Source of the DNA: Streptomyces collinus Tu 365 | GTDB taxonomy: Bacteria > Actinomycetota > Actinomycetes > Streptomycetales > Streptomycetaceae | Assembly: GCF_000444875.1 (NCBI RefSeq) | Contig: NC_021985.1 | Span: forward strand, 4,484,170 to 4,548,169 | Direction of reading: 5' to 3' | DNA: 64,000 bases | Part shown: in pieces, positions 33,165 to 41,099 of the stretch | Layout: each line of letters starts with the position of its first letter | How positions within the stretch are numbered: position 1 is the stretch's first letter | Program-made: the position numbers and the translations under genes | The notes under the pieces: generated by a model | Told to the model about the DNA's origin: nothing | The model's input: only the letters and a program-made list of their open reading frames with translations | The model's database searches: none

Positions 33165-34148
33165 TCAGGTCTGGGCCGGGGTGGACGGCTGGGGCTGGTT
33201 CTGGGGGGACGGGGTCGCCGGCGGCTCCGGTGCCGGCTCCGGAGGGGTCCGGTGCGGGTACCGGGCGGTGCGGTGCGGGCGCAGGCGCCGGGTGAGCCAG
33301 GTGGTGAGGGCCACGGTCAGGCCCAGGGCGAGCAGCAGCCAGGAGACCGTCCGCAGGGTGGCGGTCAGCGCGTCGTAGACCGCGCCCGCGGCCGGGTGGG
33401 GGACGTCGGCGGGCAGGCCGGAGAGGGTGAGGCTGCGGCCGACGGTCAGGGCGACGCCGAGCAGCGCGCCGCCGAGGGCCGTGCCCAGCGCGGTCGCGGT
33501 GACGGCGCGGCGGCGGCGGACGGCCAGCGCGATGCCCGCGACGGCGAAGACGCCGGCCGCGACCGGCAGCCAGAAGCCGGCGACCTCGAGCACCTGGAAC
33601 CCCTTCCTCAGCGGGGCGACCTCGGCCGCCTGGAGCACCGGGACCGCGGTGTGCTCCACCGGGATGCGCGCGGCCAGCGGGATGTGGTCGTGGGTGAGCT
33701 GCCGTTTGACCTGCGCGGTGACCGGCGCGAGGTCGACGGTGACCGGCCGGCCGGCCGCGTCGTCGGCCGGGTCCTCGTCGCGCAGCGCGCGCAGGATCGC
33801 GTCATGGGTGACCCGGTTGCCGGTGTCCCAGGCGAGCCGGAAGGCGCGGGTCTGGGTGAAGGAGCGCACCGCGTCGTGCACGAACGGGGCGACCGAGCCG
33901 CGCAGCGGGCGCACGTCGACCTTCTGGTCCACCTCGCGCAGGATGCCGTCCCCGACCGTCTCCGCGACCGCCTCCCGCACGTCGGGGTCGGCGGCGAGCG
34001 GCGCCATCGTGGTGACGTACCGGCCCGTGTCGGCGAGTCCGTACGACGCCCAGGCGGCCAGCGCGCCGAACGGCACGAGGAGGCAGGCCAGGACGATCAG
34101 TACGGCCGACAGGGCGTTCCTGACACGTGGGGACACCTTTCCAGCCAA
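33165..34148 (-). CDS. membrane protein with one large extracytoplasmic domain, unknown function
   Basis: 327 residues. One N-terminal helix (LSAVLIVLACLLVPFGALAAWASY), then about 160 residues outside (ADTGRYVTTMAPLAADPDVREAVAETVGDGIL and HDAVRSFTQTRAFRLAWDTGNRVTH), then three helices between 195 and 290 and a Pro-rich cytosolic tail. The exterior domain pattern (threefold ...DVREAVAE...) is found in many Streptomyces proteins of unknown function. Codon use is normal for the genome. Confidence 0.8.
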   Translation of the reverse strand: MAGKVSPRVRNALSAVLIVLACLLVPFGALAAWASYGLADTGRYVTTMAPLAADPDVREAVAETVGDGILREVDQKVDVRPLRGSVAPFVHDAVRSFTQTRAFRLAWDTGNRVTHDAILRALRDEDPADDAAGRPVTVDLAPVTAQVKRQLTHDHIPLAARIPVEHTAVPVLQAAEVAPLRKGFQVLEVAGFWLPVAAGVFAVAGIALAVRRRRAVTATALGTALGGALLGVALTVGRSLTLSGLPADVPHPAAGAVYDALTATLRTVSWLLLALGLTVALTTWLTRRLRPHRTARYPHRTPPEPAPEPPATPSPQNQPQPSTPAQT

Positions 34149-34252
34149 GGGCCCCGGGGGCCGGTGCGCGAGCGGGGCGCCCGCGTTCGGGGGAATCGCG
34201 GGACCGGACGGCCGTACGGAGGGCCACCCCGGGAAGAGCGCCCGGACGTGCG

Positions 34253-34283
34253 GGGGCCCCGGCCGCTGTCCGGCCGGGGCCCC
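34253..34283 (-). terminator. hairpin terminator downstream of the small membrane protein gene
   Basis: A perfect 13-bp stem (GGGGCCCCGGCCG / CGGCCGGGGCCCC) with a five-base loop begins 17 bases beyond the stop of the leftward gene. Confidence 0.75.
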
Positions 34284-34299
34284 GAGGGGCGCCGCGCGT

Positions 34300-34761
34300 T
34301 CAGCCGACGCGGTGCCCGGTCGCGTCCTCGTGCGTGTAGTAGCGGTAGAAGAGCACGGCGAAGGCGACCCCGGCGACCACCAGCGACATGCCGATCGACC
34401 TGATGACCGACTCGCCGGCCTGGCTGTACAGGAACCCGAACGCGCAGCCGTAGAAGGCGGCCCAGGCCAGGGCGCGCAGTTCCCGGCGCAGCCGTGGGGC
34501 GAAGGCCAGGAGCGCCATCAGCACCACCGCGAACACGAGCGCCGTGACGAAGCCGAACAGCAGGTTCCAGCCGGTGACGGGACCGCCGCTGCGGCGGTTG
34601 GCCGCCGCCCAGTAGCCGTAGACCAGGCCCAGCAGGACCGGGGCGACCAGCCGGCCGATCCGGTGGACGCGCGCGTCGAAGACGTTCGGTGGGGGGCCGG
34701 TGGTCACGGCCGGACGGGTGGTGCGGGGCGTTCCGCCCGGCGCGGGTGCCGCTTGAGCCAT
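34300..34761 (-). CDS. small integral membrane protein of unknown function
   Basis: 153 residues from the ATG at 34761, which has GGAG nine bases upstream; longer upstream extension of the frame is antisense to the phosphatase gene. A Pro/Thr-rich cytosolic head is followed by four membrane helices (LVAPVLLGLVYGYWAA, LLFGFVTALVFAVVLMALLAF, LAWAAFYGCAFGFLY, SLVVAGVAFAVLFYRYY). No family name is recalled. It is divergent from the PP2C gene. Confidence 0.75.
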   Translation of the reverse strand: MAQAAPAPGGTPRTTRPAVTTGPPPNVFDARVHRIGRLVAPVLLGLVYGYWAAANRRSGGPVTGWNLLFGFVTALVFAVVLMALLAFAPRLRRELRALAWAAFYGCAFGFLYSQAGESVIRSIGMSLVVAGVAFAVLFYRYYTHEDATGHRVG

Positions 34762-34905
34762 GAGAGCACTCCTCTCTCTCCTCGCCCCCGGTTCCAGGGC
34801 ACACCTGGGGGGACGGCCTGGCAAGTCGGCCAGGAGGGTGACGGGTGCCCGGATGCGGCCGTCACGTTCCCGTGTTTGCCTGAGGGGCATGGAGGGCCGC
34901 CCGCC

Positions 34906-36060
34906 GTGACCGAGGTCGAGTACCGCGCCCGGAGGCAGCTGCTGCGGGCCCGCGGGCGGAGCGTGGCCTGGGTGCCGCCCCTGCTGCTGCTCGTGGGCAT
35001 CGCCCTCGTGGACTTCAACACCACCGAGCGGTTCCGCGTCATCTCGTGGATCGTCCTGGTCCCGGGCACGGCCGCCGCGATCTGCGGGGTGTGGACGACC
35101 GCCGGGTACGCGCTGGTGGCGGTGGTGACGTACGTCCTCGTGGACAGCGCCTGGCCCGGTGAGTACCAGGCCGGACTGGCCGACTTCGTCCTCGTGGCGC
35201 TCGGCGGTGTGCTGGCCACGCTGGCCTCCGTCGTGCGGGTGCGCCACGAACGGCAGATGCTGCACATGCGGGACATCGCCGAGACCACCCGGCGCACCGT
35301 GCTGCGCCCGCTGCCGCCGCGCTGGGCGGGCCTGGAGCACGCGGGCGTGTACCTGGCGGCGGACGTCGAGGCCCGGGTCGGCGGCGACTTCTACGACATC
35401 CAGCCCGGCCCGCACGGCACCCGGGTCCTTTTCGGGGACGTCCAGGGCAAGGGACTGGGCGCGGTGGAGGTGGCCGCGGCGCTGCTCGGCACCTTCCGGG
35501 AGGCCGGCTACCACGAGGCGGACCTCAGGACCGTCGCGGAGCGGCTCGAGGTGCGCATGTTCCGGCACCGCACGCACACCTCCGCCCTCGGCAGGGACGA
35601 CGGCGACCGCTTCGCCACCGCGGTCCTGCTGGGCTTCCCGCCGGAGGACCCGGACACGGTCGAACTCGTCAACTTCGGGCACGAGCCGCCGCTCGCCGTC
35701 GGCCCGCACGGCGTCCGCGCCCTGCCGAGCGGCGACGGCCTGCCCCTCGGCTACGGCGACCTCGTGGGCGACGGCCCGCACCTGCACCGGGTGCCGCTGG
35801 AGCGCGCGGAGACCCTGCTGCTGGTGACCGACGGGGTGACCGAGGCCCGGGACGGCGCCGGGACGTTCTACCCGCTGGCCCGTGAGGTGGCCCGGGCGGT
35901 CGAGGCCGACCCGCGCCGGGCGGAGCCGCGGCGGCTGGTGCGCCGGGTCCGCGACGGTGTGCTCCGGCACAGCCGCGGCCACCTCGGCGACGACACCACC
36001 GTGTTCGCCGTGCGGCGGACGGTGCGCGAAGCCCCCGTAGGGGGACGTTCGCCGTCCTGA
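34906..36060 (+). CDS. membrane-anchored SpoIIE-type PP2C phosphatase
   Basis: 384 residues from the GTG at 34906, with GGAGG ten bases upstream. Three helices occupy residues 20-105 (VAWVPPLLLLVGIALVDF onward). A short coiled linker (RHERQMLHMRDIAETTRRTVLRPLPPRW) leads to the SpoIIE phosphatase domain: GGDFYDIQPG, LFGDVQGKGLGA, LVNFGHEPPL, LLLVTDGVTEARD and HLGDDTTVFAV contain the metal ligands. There is no kinase domain here, unlike the other phosphatase in this window. The pseudo-caspase-like gene follows after 63 bases and may share its transcript. Confidence 0.9.
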   Translation: MTEVEYRARRQLLRARGRSVAWVPPLLLLVGIALVDFNTTERFRVISWIVLVPGTAAAICGVWTTAGYALVAVVTYVLVDSAWPGEYQAGLADFVLVALGGVLATLASVVRVRHERQMLHMRDIAETTRRTVLRPLPPRWAGLEHAGVYLAADVEARVGGDFYDIQPGPHGTRVLFGDVQGKGLGAVEVAAALLGTFREAGYHEADLRTVAERLEVRMFRHRTHTSALGRDDGDRFATAVLLGFPPEDPDTVELVNFGHEPPLAVGPHGVRALPSGDGLPLGYGDLVGDGPHLHRVPLERAETLLLVTDGVTEARDGAGTFYPLAREVARAVEADPRRAEPRRLVRRVRDGVLRHSRGHLGDDTTVFAVRRTVREAPVGGRSPS

Positions 36061-36123
36061 GAAGCGCCTTCGCGGCGGCAGCGGCTACGGTGCTCGCTGT
36101 AGGCGATCCACAGGGGAGGGACG

Positions 36124-37179
36124 ATGCCCGGAACCGTGCTGCTGCTCGCGGCCTCGCCGCTGGGCCGGGGACGTCTGGTGGACGCGGCGGGTGTGCTGCC
36201 CGTGCTGGCCGCGGTGGCCCCCGCCATACTGTCGGGCACCGACACCGCGAACGTGGTCGAACTCGCCGACCCGCTGGAGCCGCAGGCCGTCCTGACCCGG
36301 CTGCGCGCCGCCGCGGCCGCGCCCGGACCGCTCACCGTGTACGTCACCGGTCAGCTCCACCTGGACCGCCGCCAGCGCCTGCCCCACCTCGCGCTGGCCC
36401 GCACCACCCCCTCCACCGTCCGCTACACGGCGCTGCCCTGGCACTGGATCAGGGAGGAGCTGCGGCTGCGCCCGGCGGGCGCCACGGCGCTCCTCCTCGA
36501 CCTGCACACGGACGCGGAGACCTGGCGGCACCTGGCGGGACGGCCGCTGGACTCGGGCCGCACCACCGAGGTCTACGGCCGTATCGCGCCCCCGGCCGGC
36601 CGCTGGGGCCTGGCCGAGCCGTCGTACATGAGGACGGTGGCGACGCTGCTGCGCAGCGGGCACCGGCCGCCGCTGGCGGAGCTGCACCGGCAGGCGCTGG
36701 CCCGGATCGCGGACGAGGTGGCGACGAACATCGTGCTCACCGCGCGGCCGCCCGCGCCGAGCGATCCGCACGCCGCCATCAGCGCCGCCGTGAGCGCCGG
36801 CCGGCACGCCGAAGCGGACGCGCTCGCCGCCCGGCACGAGCAGGCCGCGGTACGCGCGGGCGGCCCGGCCTCCGACGACGCCCTGCACTGGGCGGAGGTA
36901 CGGGCCGACCTGGCGATGTTCGCGGGGGACGCGGCGCGCAGCTGCCGGGCCTGGCTGGACGTGGCCCGGGTGCGGCTGGCGGCGGGGCAGGCGCCGGACG
37001 CGCCCGCCGTGGAGGCGGCGGCCGACCGGGCGCACCACCAGTGGGGGGCCATCCACGACGCGGCGCGGGCCCGTGAACTCGGGCCCGCGCTCGCGGAGTT
37101 GAGACTGCGCGTGCCGGGCCGCCGGCAGGGCGCACTGGAGAACGTCCAGCGGCACCTGCGGCAGCTCCAGGCCCGCTAG
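36124..37179 (+). CDS. protein with a caspase-like (EACC1-type) fold lacking catalytic residues, helical C-terminus
   Basis: 351 residues. Read against bacterial caspase-like domains, the order of elements fits: strand VLLLAASPL, strand LTVYVTGQLHLD where active members have Y-x-x-G-H-G, LALARTTPSTVRYTALPWHWIREEL (substrate-pocket segment), strand TALLLDLHTDAETW where active ones have L-D-x-C-x-S-G, then YGRIAPP and SYMRTVATLLRSG...LAELHRQAL. Both His and Cys are replaced. Residues 210-350 are Ala-rich helices, probably TPR-like. I infer a pseudo-protease; the family has not been confirmed by search. Confidence 0.55.
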   Translation: MPGTVLLLAASPLGRGRLVDAAGVLPVLAAVAPAILSGTDTANVVELADPLEPQAVLTRLRAAAAAPGPLTVYVTGQLHLDRRQRLPHLALARTTPSTVRYTALPWHWIREELRLRPAGATALLLDLHTDAETWRHLAGRPLDSGRTTEVYGRIAPPAGRWGLAEPSYMRTVATLLRSGHRPPLAELHRQALARIADEVATNIVLTARPPAPSDPHAAISAAVSAGRHAEADALAARHEQAAVRAGGPASDDALHWAEVRADLAMFAGDAARSCRAWLDVARVRLAAGQAPDAPAVEAAADRAHHQWGAIHDAARARELGPALAELRLRVPGRRQGALENVQRHLRQLQAR

Positions 37180-37208
37180 GGCCGCTGGGCCGGATGCGGC
37201 CGGCGGTC

Positions 37209-39182
37209 TCAGCCGGTGAAGGTGAAGTACTTCCAGGCGCCGTACGTCGTGGAGTTCACCGTGTCCCCCGACGAGCCGTTGATGTAGTCCGAGCGCGTCC
37301 GGAACCGCCAGCCGACGTCCTCGGCGTGGTTGCCGGTCACCTGCACCCGGGAGCGGCCGTCGGTGCCGAGCGCGAAGTACTGCGAGTCACCGGGATACCA
37401 CTTGCCCTGGTAGTACACCTGGAAGTCGAAGCGCTGCGCGCGGTGCGGGTAGTACGGCATCTTCGTGGTGAACATCGGGTTCTTGTTCTTGTGGAAGAAG
37501 TAGTACGTGTGGCCCCAGGCGTTCTTGGCCTTGTAGTGGCCGGAGACCGACGTGGACACGCTGACCCTGGCGCCGGCCGTGCTGGTGGCGGACCGCGGCT
37601 GGTAGCGGGAGTCGCCGGCGAACTTCGCGGTGACCTTGGTGTCCCGCTTCAGCTCCAGGGTGACCGACAGGTTGCCGGACGAATCGACCTTGCCGGACTT
37701 CACCAGCTTGTTCGGCTTGTCGGAGCCGAAGGGGTCGGCCCAGAGCTCCACCGTGCGGTTCTTGTACGTCGTGCCGAGGTGGGCCGTGAACTTCACGTCC
37801 TTGCCGTACGCGTACACCTTGCCGTTGTTGCCGACCGTGAGCGCGGGCTTGGCGCGGGAGACGGTGACGGAGTCGGAGCCGGAGCCCGCGGCGTGGTCGG
37901 CGTCGCCCGCGGACGCGACGGTGTACGTCACCCTGCCCCCGGCTGGCGGGGTGTCGGTGAAGGAGAAGGTCCCGTCCGCCTTGGCGGTGACCGAGGGCAG
38001 CGCCTCGCCCTTCGGGGAGTCCAGGTCGGTGCGGGTGACGGTGAGCCTGGCGCCGGCCGGCAGGGCGACCTTCGAGGTCACCTTGCCCTTGACGGTGAGC
38101 TTGTGGGCGCGGGTCGCGTCGGCGGGGGCGTCGACCTTGACGACGGTGGCCGCCTTGGTGGGGGCGTCCAGGACGCGCAGGCGGTAGGCACCGTCCTCGT
38201 TGGACGTCACCGCGAACAGCCGGGAGCCGTCGGGGGCCCAGGCGAGGGCGCCGGCGGCGAGCAGGTCGGCGTTGCCGCCGGTGCTGGTGGACGGGAAGTC
38301 GTACTCGCGCACCGAGGTGTGCGAACCCGGCTTGAAGACGTAGACGTCCGGTTCGTAGGAGCCGGAGATGCCGGCGGCGACCGAGCCGTCCGGGGCGATG
38401 TCCACCGCGTCCGGGTAGGCGTTGGCCGGGTACTGGCCGTCGGCGGTCAGATCCGCCGTCTTGTAGACGCCCTGGTAGTAGGGGTACGAGTTGGCCACCA
38501 CGACGTCCTTGCCGTCCGGGGTGACGGCCAGCTCCTTCAGGCCGCTGCCCTCCACGCTGCCGTAGGCGGTGCGGGTGAGCGTGCCGGACGAGGCGTCGTA
38601 CACGGCCATCTCGGACGGGCTCTGCTCGGGCATGCCGGCGACCAGCACGCCCGCCGCGCCGCTCAGCATCGGCGCGGAGAACCACGAGGTCTCGGTGTCC
38701 AGGGCCAGGGAGATCTTGTGCTCGGGATCGGTGAGGTCGACCGAGCCGATGTTGCCGCCTGACCCGGCGTCGCCGTAGCCGAACCACAGCCGGCCGTCCA
38801 TGACGGTCAGGTACACGGGGTTCGGGCCCACGGACCAGCGCGCGGTCTCGGTCCCGGTGACCGTGTCGAAGGCGACGATCGCGCCGCTTCGGGGCACGGC
38901 CGCGTAGAGCGTGTCCGAGTCGGACGACAGCGCGAGGTCGGTGACGCCCGGCAGCGAGGTGAGCTGCTTGACGACCGTGCCGCTGTAGTCGGTGACGACG
39001 ATCTTGCCGTTGGCGGGATCGCTGACGAAGACCTTGTGGTGGGTCCCGTCGGCCACGACGTCACCGGCCGACTTGACCGGCAGGGCCTTGCTGGTGTCGG
39101 CGAACGCCGGAGCGGCGGTCAGGGCCGCCGAACTGAGGAGGACCGCCAGGGCCGTGGCGGTGGTGACGGTGCGCATACGCAC
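37209..39182 (-). CDS. secreted YVTN/beta-propeller protein with Ig-like domains
   Basis: About 657 residues; start taken at the GTG at 39182 (an ATG two codons later is an alternative). A signal peptide (TATALAVLLSSAALTAAPAFA) precedes a seven-bladed-type propeller (residues about 30-320: VFVSDPANGKIVVTDYSG, DTLYAAVPRSGAIVAFDTVTGT, ELAVTPDGKDVVVAN). Two bacterial Ig-like segments follow (VKGKVTSKVALPAGARLTVTR, VTLELKRDTKVTAKFAGDSRY), and a C-terminal 100-residue Tyr/Phe-rich domain (GHTYYFFHKNKNPMF, WKYFTFTG). It is probably an extracellular or wall-associated protein; two tandem TAGTCT boxes lie about 120 bases upstream. Confidence 0.85.
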   Translation of the reverse strand: MRMRTVTTATALAVLLSSAALTAAPAFADTSKALPVKSAGDVVADGTHHKVFVSDPANGKIVVTDYSGTVVKQLTSLPGVTDLALSSDSDTLYAAVPRSGAIVAFDTVTGTETARWSVGPNPVYLTVMDGRLWFGYGDAGSGGNIGSVDLTDPEHKISLALDTETSWFSAPMLSGAAGVLVAGMPEQSPSEMAVYDASSGTLTRTAYGSVEGSGLKELAVTPDGKDVVVANSYPYYQGVYKTADLTADGQYPANAYPDAVDIAPDGSVAAGISGSYEPDVYVFKPGSHTSVREYDFPSTSTGGNADLLAAGALAWAPDGSRLFAVTSNEDGAYRLRVLDAPTKAATVVKVDAPADATRAHKLTVKGKVTSKVALPAGARLTVTRTDLDSPKGEALPSVTAKADGTFSFTDTPPAGGRVTYTVASAGDADHAAGSGSDSVTVSRAKPALTVGNNGKVYAYGKDVKFTAHLGTTYKNRTVELWADPFGSDKPNKLVKSGKVDSSGNLSVTLELKRDTKVTAKFAGDSRYQPRSATSTAGARVSVSTSVSGHYKAKNAWGHTYYFFHKNKNPMFTTKMPYYPHRAQRFDFQVYYQGKWYPGDSQYFALGTDGRSRVQVTGNHAEDVGWRFRTRSDYINGSSGDTVNSTTYGAWKYFTFTG

Positions 39183-39298
39183 GCTGATTCGAACCCCCGG
39201 AACGAATGAGGAAGACAGAAGAAAGCACGAGGAAGAAGGCGTCGCCACGCGTACGGCGGTGTTGTGGATCCCCTGTGCGCCGTGTGTGGCGGGTGGGT

Positions 39299-39321
39299 GA
39301 AGACTAGGGCGGAAGACTAGG
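39299..39321. repeat. tandem decamer that may contain promoter -10 elements
   Basis: GAAGACTAGG occurs at 39299-39308 and 39312-39321. Read on the minus strand each gives TAGTCT, which fits the actinobacterial -10 consensus for the secreted propeller gene. Confidence 0.4.
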
Positions 39322-40563
39322 TCATGCCACTGACAAAAAAGCGAGCGCCCCCGAGACCAGGGTCCGTACCCCCGGGACCACCGTGGACAGATCGGGCGCG
39401 AAGCGCGGGCTGTGGTTGCTCGGCACCGCCGCGAACTTCTCCGGCAGCGCCTCCCCGGGCGCCTGCTCCCAGACGTCGGCCGGGGTGGTGGTGACGAACC
39501 AGTACGAGTACGGGATCGAGCCGAGCGCGAGCTGCGGGAAGTCCTCGCTGCCCATCGCCGGGCCCGGGTCGAACACGGTGCCCGCGCCGAACACCTCGCC
39601 GTGCACGGCGGCCACCGTGGCGTCGGTGCCCGCGTCGTTGACGGTGACCGGGAAGGTGCTGCCGACGGTGACGGTGGGTTCGCTCGGGCAGCCGGCGGCC
39701 AGGCACTCGCCACGGGCGATGCGCCGGATCGCGGCCAGCATCCGGGTGCGCACCTCCTCGGACTGGGTGCGCAGGTTCAGCGCGATCCGGGCCTCGGTGG
39801 GGATGATGTTGTGCCGCGTGCCCGCCTCGATACGGCCCACGGTCAGCACCGCCGCCTCGCGGGCGGCCAGTTCGCGGGAGACGACCGTCTGCAGCCGGAC
39901 GACCAGGTGGGCGGCGGTCACCACCGGGTCGACGGTGGCCTCCGGCCGGGAGCCGTGGCCGCCCCGGCCGTGCACCACGATGTCCACGTCGGTCGACGCC
40001 GACATGATCAGGCCGGGCGCGTGCGGGTACAGGCCCGTCGGGCCCGGTGCCGCGTGCTGCCCCAGCAGGACGTCGGGGCGCCCGAAGCGCTCGTACAGCC
40101 CGTCCTCGACCATGCGCCGCGCGCCCTGCCCGGTCTCCTCGGCGGGCTGCCCCACCACCAGCAGGGTGCCGTTCCAGGTGTCCCGGCCGGCGGCAAGTGC
40201 CCCGGCGGCGCCCGCCAGCCAGGTGACGTGCAGGTCGTGCCCGCAGGCGTGCATCACCCCGTCCGTGGCGGAGGCGTACGGCAGCCCGGTCTCCTCCCGC
40301 ACCGGCAGCGCGTCCATGTCGGCGCGCAGCAGCACGGTCGGCCCGTCGCCGCGCCGCAGCACGCCCGCGACCCCGGTGCCGCCGACCCCCTCGGCCGTCT
40401 CGAACCCGGCCGCCCGCAGCCGCCCGGCCAGCTTCCCTGCGGTGCGGTGCTCGCGCAGGGACAGCTCGGGGTGGCGGTGCAGGTCCCGGTAGAAGTCCTC
40501 GAGGTCGGGGACCGGCAGTGCGGAGGTGAGTTCCAGAGCGGTACGCGCCGCGGCAGAGGTCAC
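39322..40563 (-). CDS. M20 family metallo-amidohydrolase (hippurate hydrolase/IAA-amino-acid hydrolase-like)
   Basis: 413 residues. Start is GTG at 40563, which overlaps an upstream small frame by GTGA and also has a good leaderless promoter. M20D signatures: DFYRDLHRHPELSLREH, LLRADMDALPVREETGLPYAS, HACGHDLHVTWLAGA, GQPAEETGQGARRM with the catalytic Glu, and GSEDFPQL near the C-terminus. The lid domain lies at about 180-300. Such enzymes cleave N-acyl amino acids; the acyl group is unknown. Confidence 0.9.
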   Translation of the reverse strand: MTSAAARTALELTSALPVPDLEDFYRDLHRHPELSLREHRTAGKLAGRLRAAGFETAEGVGGTGVAGVLRRGDGPTVLLRADMDALPVREETGLPYASATDGVMHACGHDLHVTWLAGAAGALAAGRDTWNGTLLVVGQPAEETGQGARRMVEDGLYERFGRPDVLLGQHAAPGPTGLYPHAPGLIMSASTDVDIVVHGRGGHGSRPEATVDPVVTAAHLVVRLQTVVSRELAAREAAVLTVGRIEAGTRHNIIPTEARIALNLRTQSEEVRTRMLAAIRRIARGECLAAGCPSEPTVTVGSTFPVTVNDAGTDATVAAVHGEVFGAGTVFDPGPAMGSEDFPQLALGSIPYSYWFVTTTPADVWEQAPGEALPEKFAAVPSNHSPRFAPDLSTVVPGVRTLVSGALAFLSVA

Positions 40564-40820
40564 GCGGCAAGAGTAGGGCAAGGGGGGTGCGGGGCAACGG
40601 GGTTGCGCCGGGGGGTGTGCTTCCTGTCGGAGGCGTGTTCCTCGGCGAGCCGCTCCAGCGCCTCGGCGTGCGGTGTGTCTCCTGCGGACGGCGCGGCGCG
40701 GCGTGCGGCGGGATCGTGGTGTGCGCCGTGCGGGCGGTGTGCGCCCGGGCGTGCGGGGGCCGGACCGAGGTGGGCGGTGCGGCTGTGGCACCGACGTGCG
40801 CCCTGCCCGGCGGGCGTCAT
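40560..40820 (-). CDS. possible 86-residue ORF between the secreted-peptide ORF and M20 gene (uncertain)
   Basis: The frame opens with an ATG that overlaps the stop of the secreted mini-ORF by ATGA and ends overlapping the M20 start by GTGA. The first half is Arg/His/Pro-rich and looks like noise; residues about 45-70 (AGDTPHAEALERLAEEHASDRK) look like a real amphipathic helix. The chain of four-base overlaps may be coincidence. It could be part of an operon, a frameshifted extension of the mini-ORF, or nothing. Confidence 0.2.
   Translation of the reverse strand: MTPAGQGARRCHSRTAHLGPAPARPGAHRPHGAHHDPAARRAAPSAGDTPHAEALERLAEEHASDRKHTPRRNPVAPHPPCPTLAA
40570..40597 (-). promoter_or_regulatory. 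leaderless promoter of the M20 amidohydrolase gene
   Basis: On the minus strand TTGCCC (40592-40597) and TACTCT (40570-40575) are spaced by 16 bases, and TACTCT lies six bases before the GTG. It is one of the better promoter matches in the window. Confidence 0.5.
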
Positions 40821-40987
40821 GGCTGGGACCGTTGGACGGCGGTGGGGCCCGGCGGGATGTCCGCGGCGCGGGCCGGACCCGCGTTCGCCGCGGTGATCAG
40901 CGCGGCGACCGCCAGCACGGCCGCGGCCACGCCCCGCCAGTACCGTGCGGCGGGGCGTCCGTAGGGTTCGGATGTACGTCCGGGCAC
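40817..40987 (-). CDS. predicted secreted mini-protein (56 residues), possible signalling propeptide
   Basis: GTG at 40987 with GAGG seven bases upstream. Residues 1-18 are polar/basic (ending RYWR), 19-36 are a hydrophobic core (GVAAAVLAVAALITAANA), and a c-region GPARA allows Sec cleavage before AD. Only about 15 residues (ADIPPGPTAVQRSQP) remain mature. About 84% of codons end in G or C, a little lower than the neighbours. It is divergent from the XRE-TPR regulator with a 14-bp palindrome 27 bases upstream of its start. No family is recognised. Confidence 0.45.
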   Translation of the reverse strand: MPGRTSEPYGRPAARYWRGVAAAVLAVAALITAANAGPARAADIPPGPTAVQRSQP

Positions 40988-41014
40988 GGCGACCTCGCAA
41001 CAACAAGCGGCGTG

Positions 41015-41028
41015 TTAAGCATGCTTAA
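41015..41028. promoter_or_regulatory. 14-bp perfect AT-rich palindrome, operator candidate of the XRE-TPR regulator
   Basis: TTAAGCATGCTTAA is fully self-complementary and unusually AT-rich for this genome. It lies between the divergent mini-ORF and regulator, 72 bases before the regulator ATG. Its left half coincides with a possible -35 (TTAAGC) that is 17 bases from TAACCT (41038-41043), so binding would block the regulator's promoter. Confidence 0.65.
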
Positions 41029-41099
41029 TCCGCCGTTTAACCTAGGGGCTGCGGGACGTGAACGGCAAGAGGTTCCAAGGGAGTTGGGGGAGCGCGGCG

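Noticed and set aside
33427..34905. N-terminal extension of the membrane PP2C phosphatase by about 490 codons
   Set aside because: The extension is Arg/Ala/Ser-rich, antisense to two membrane-protein genes, and a GTG with GGAGG exists at 34906.
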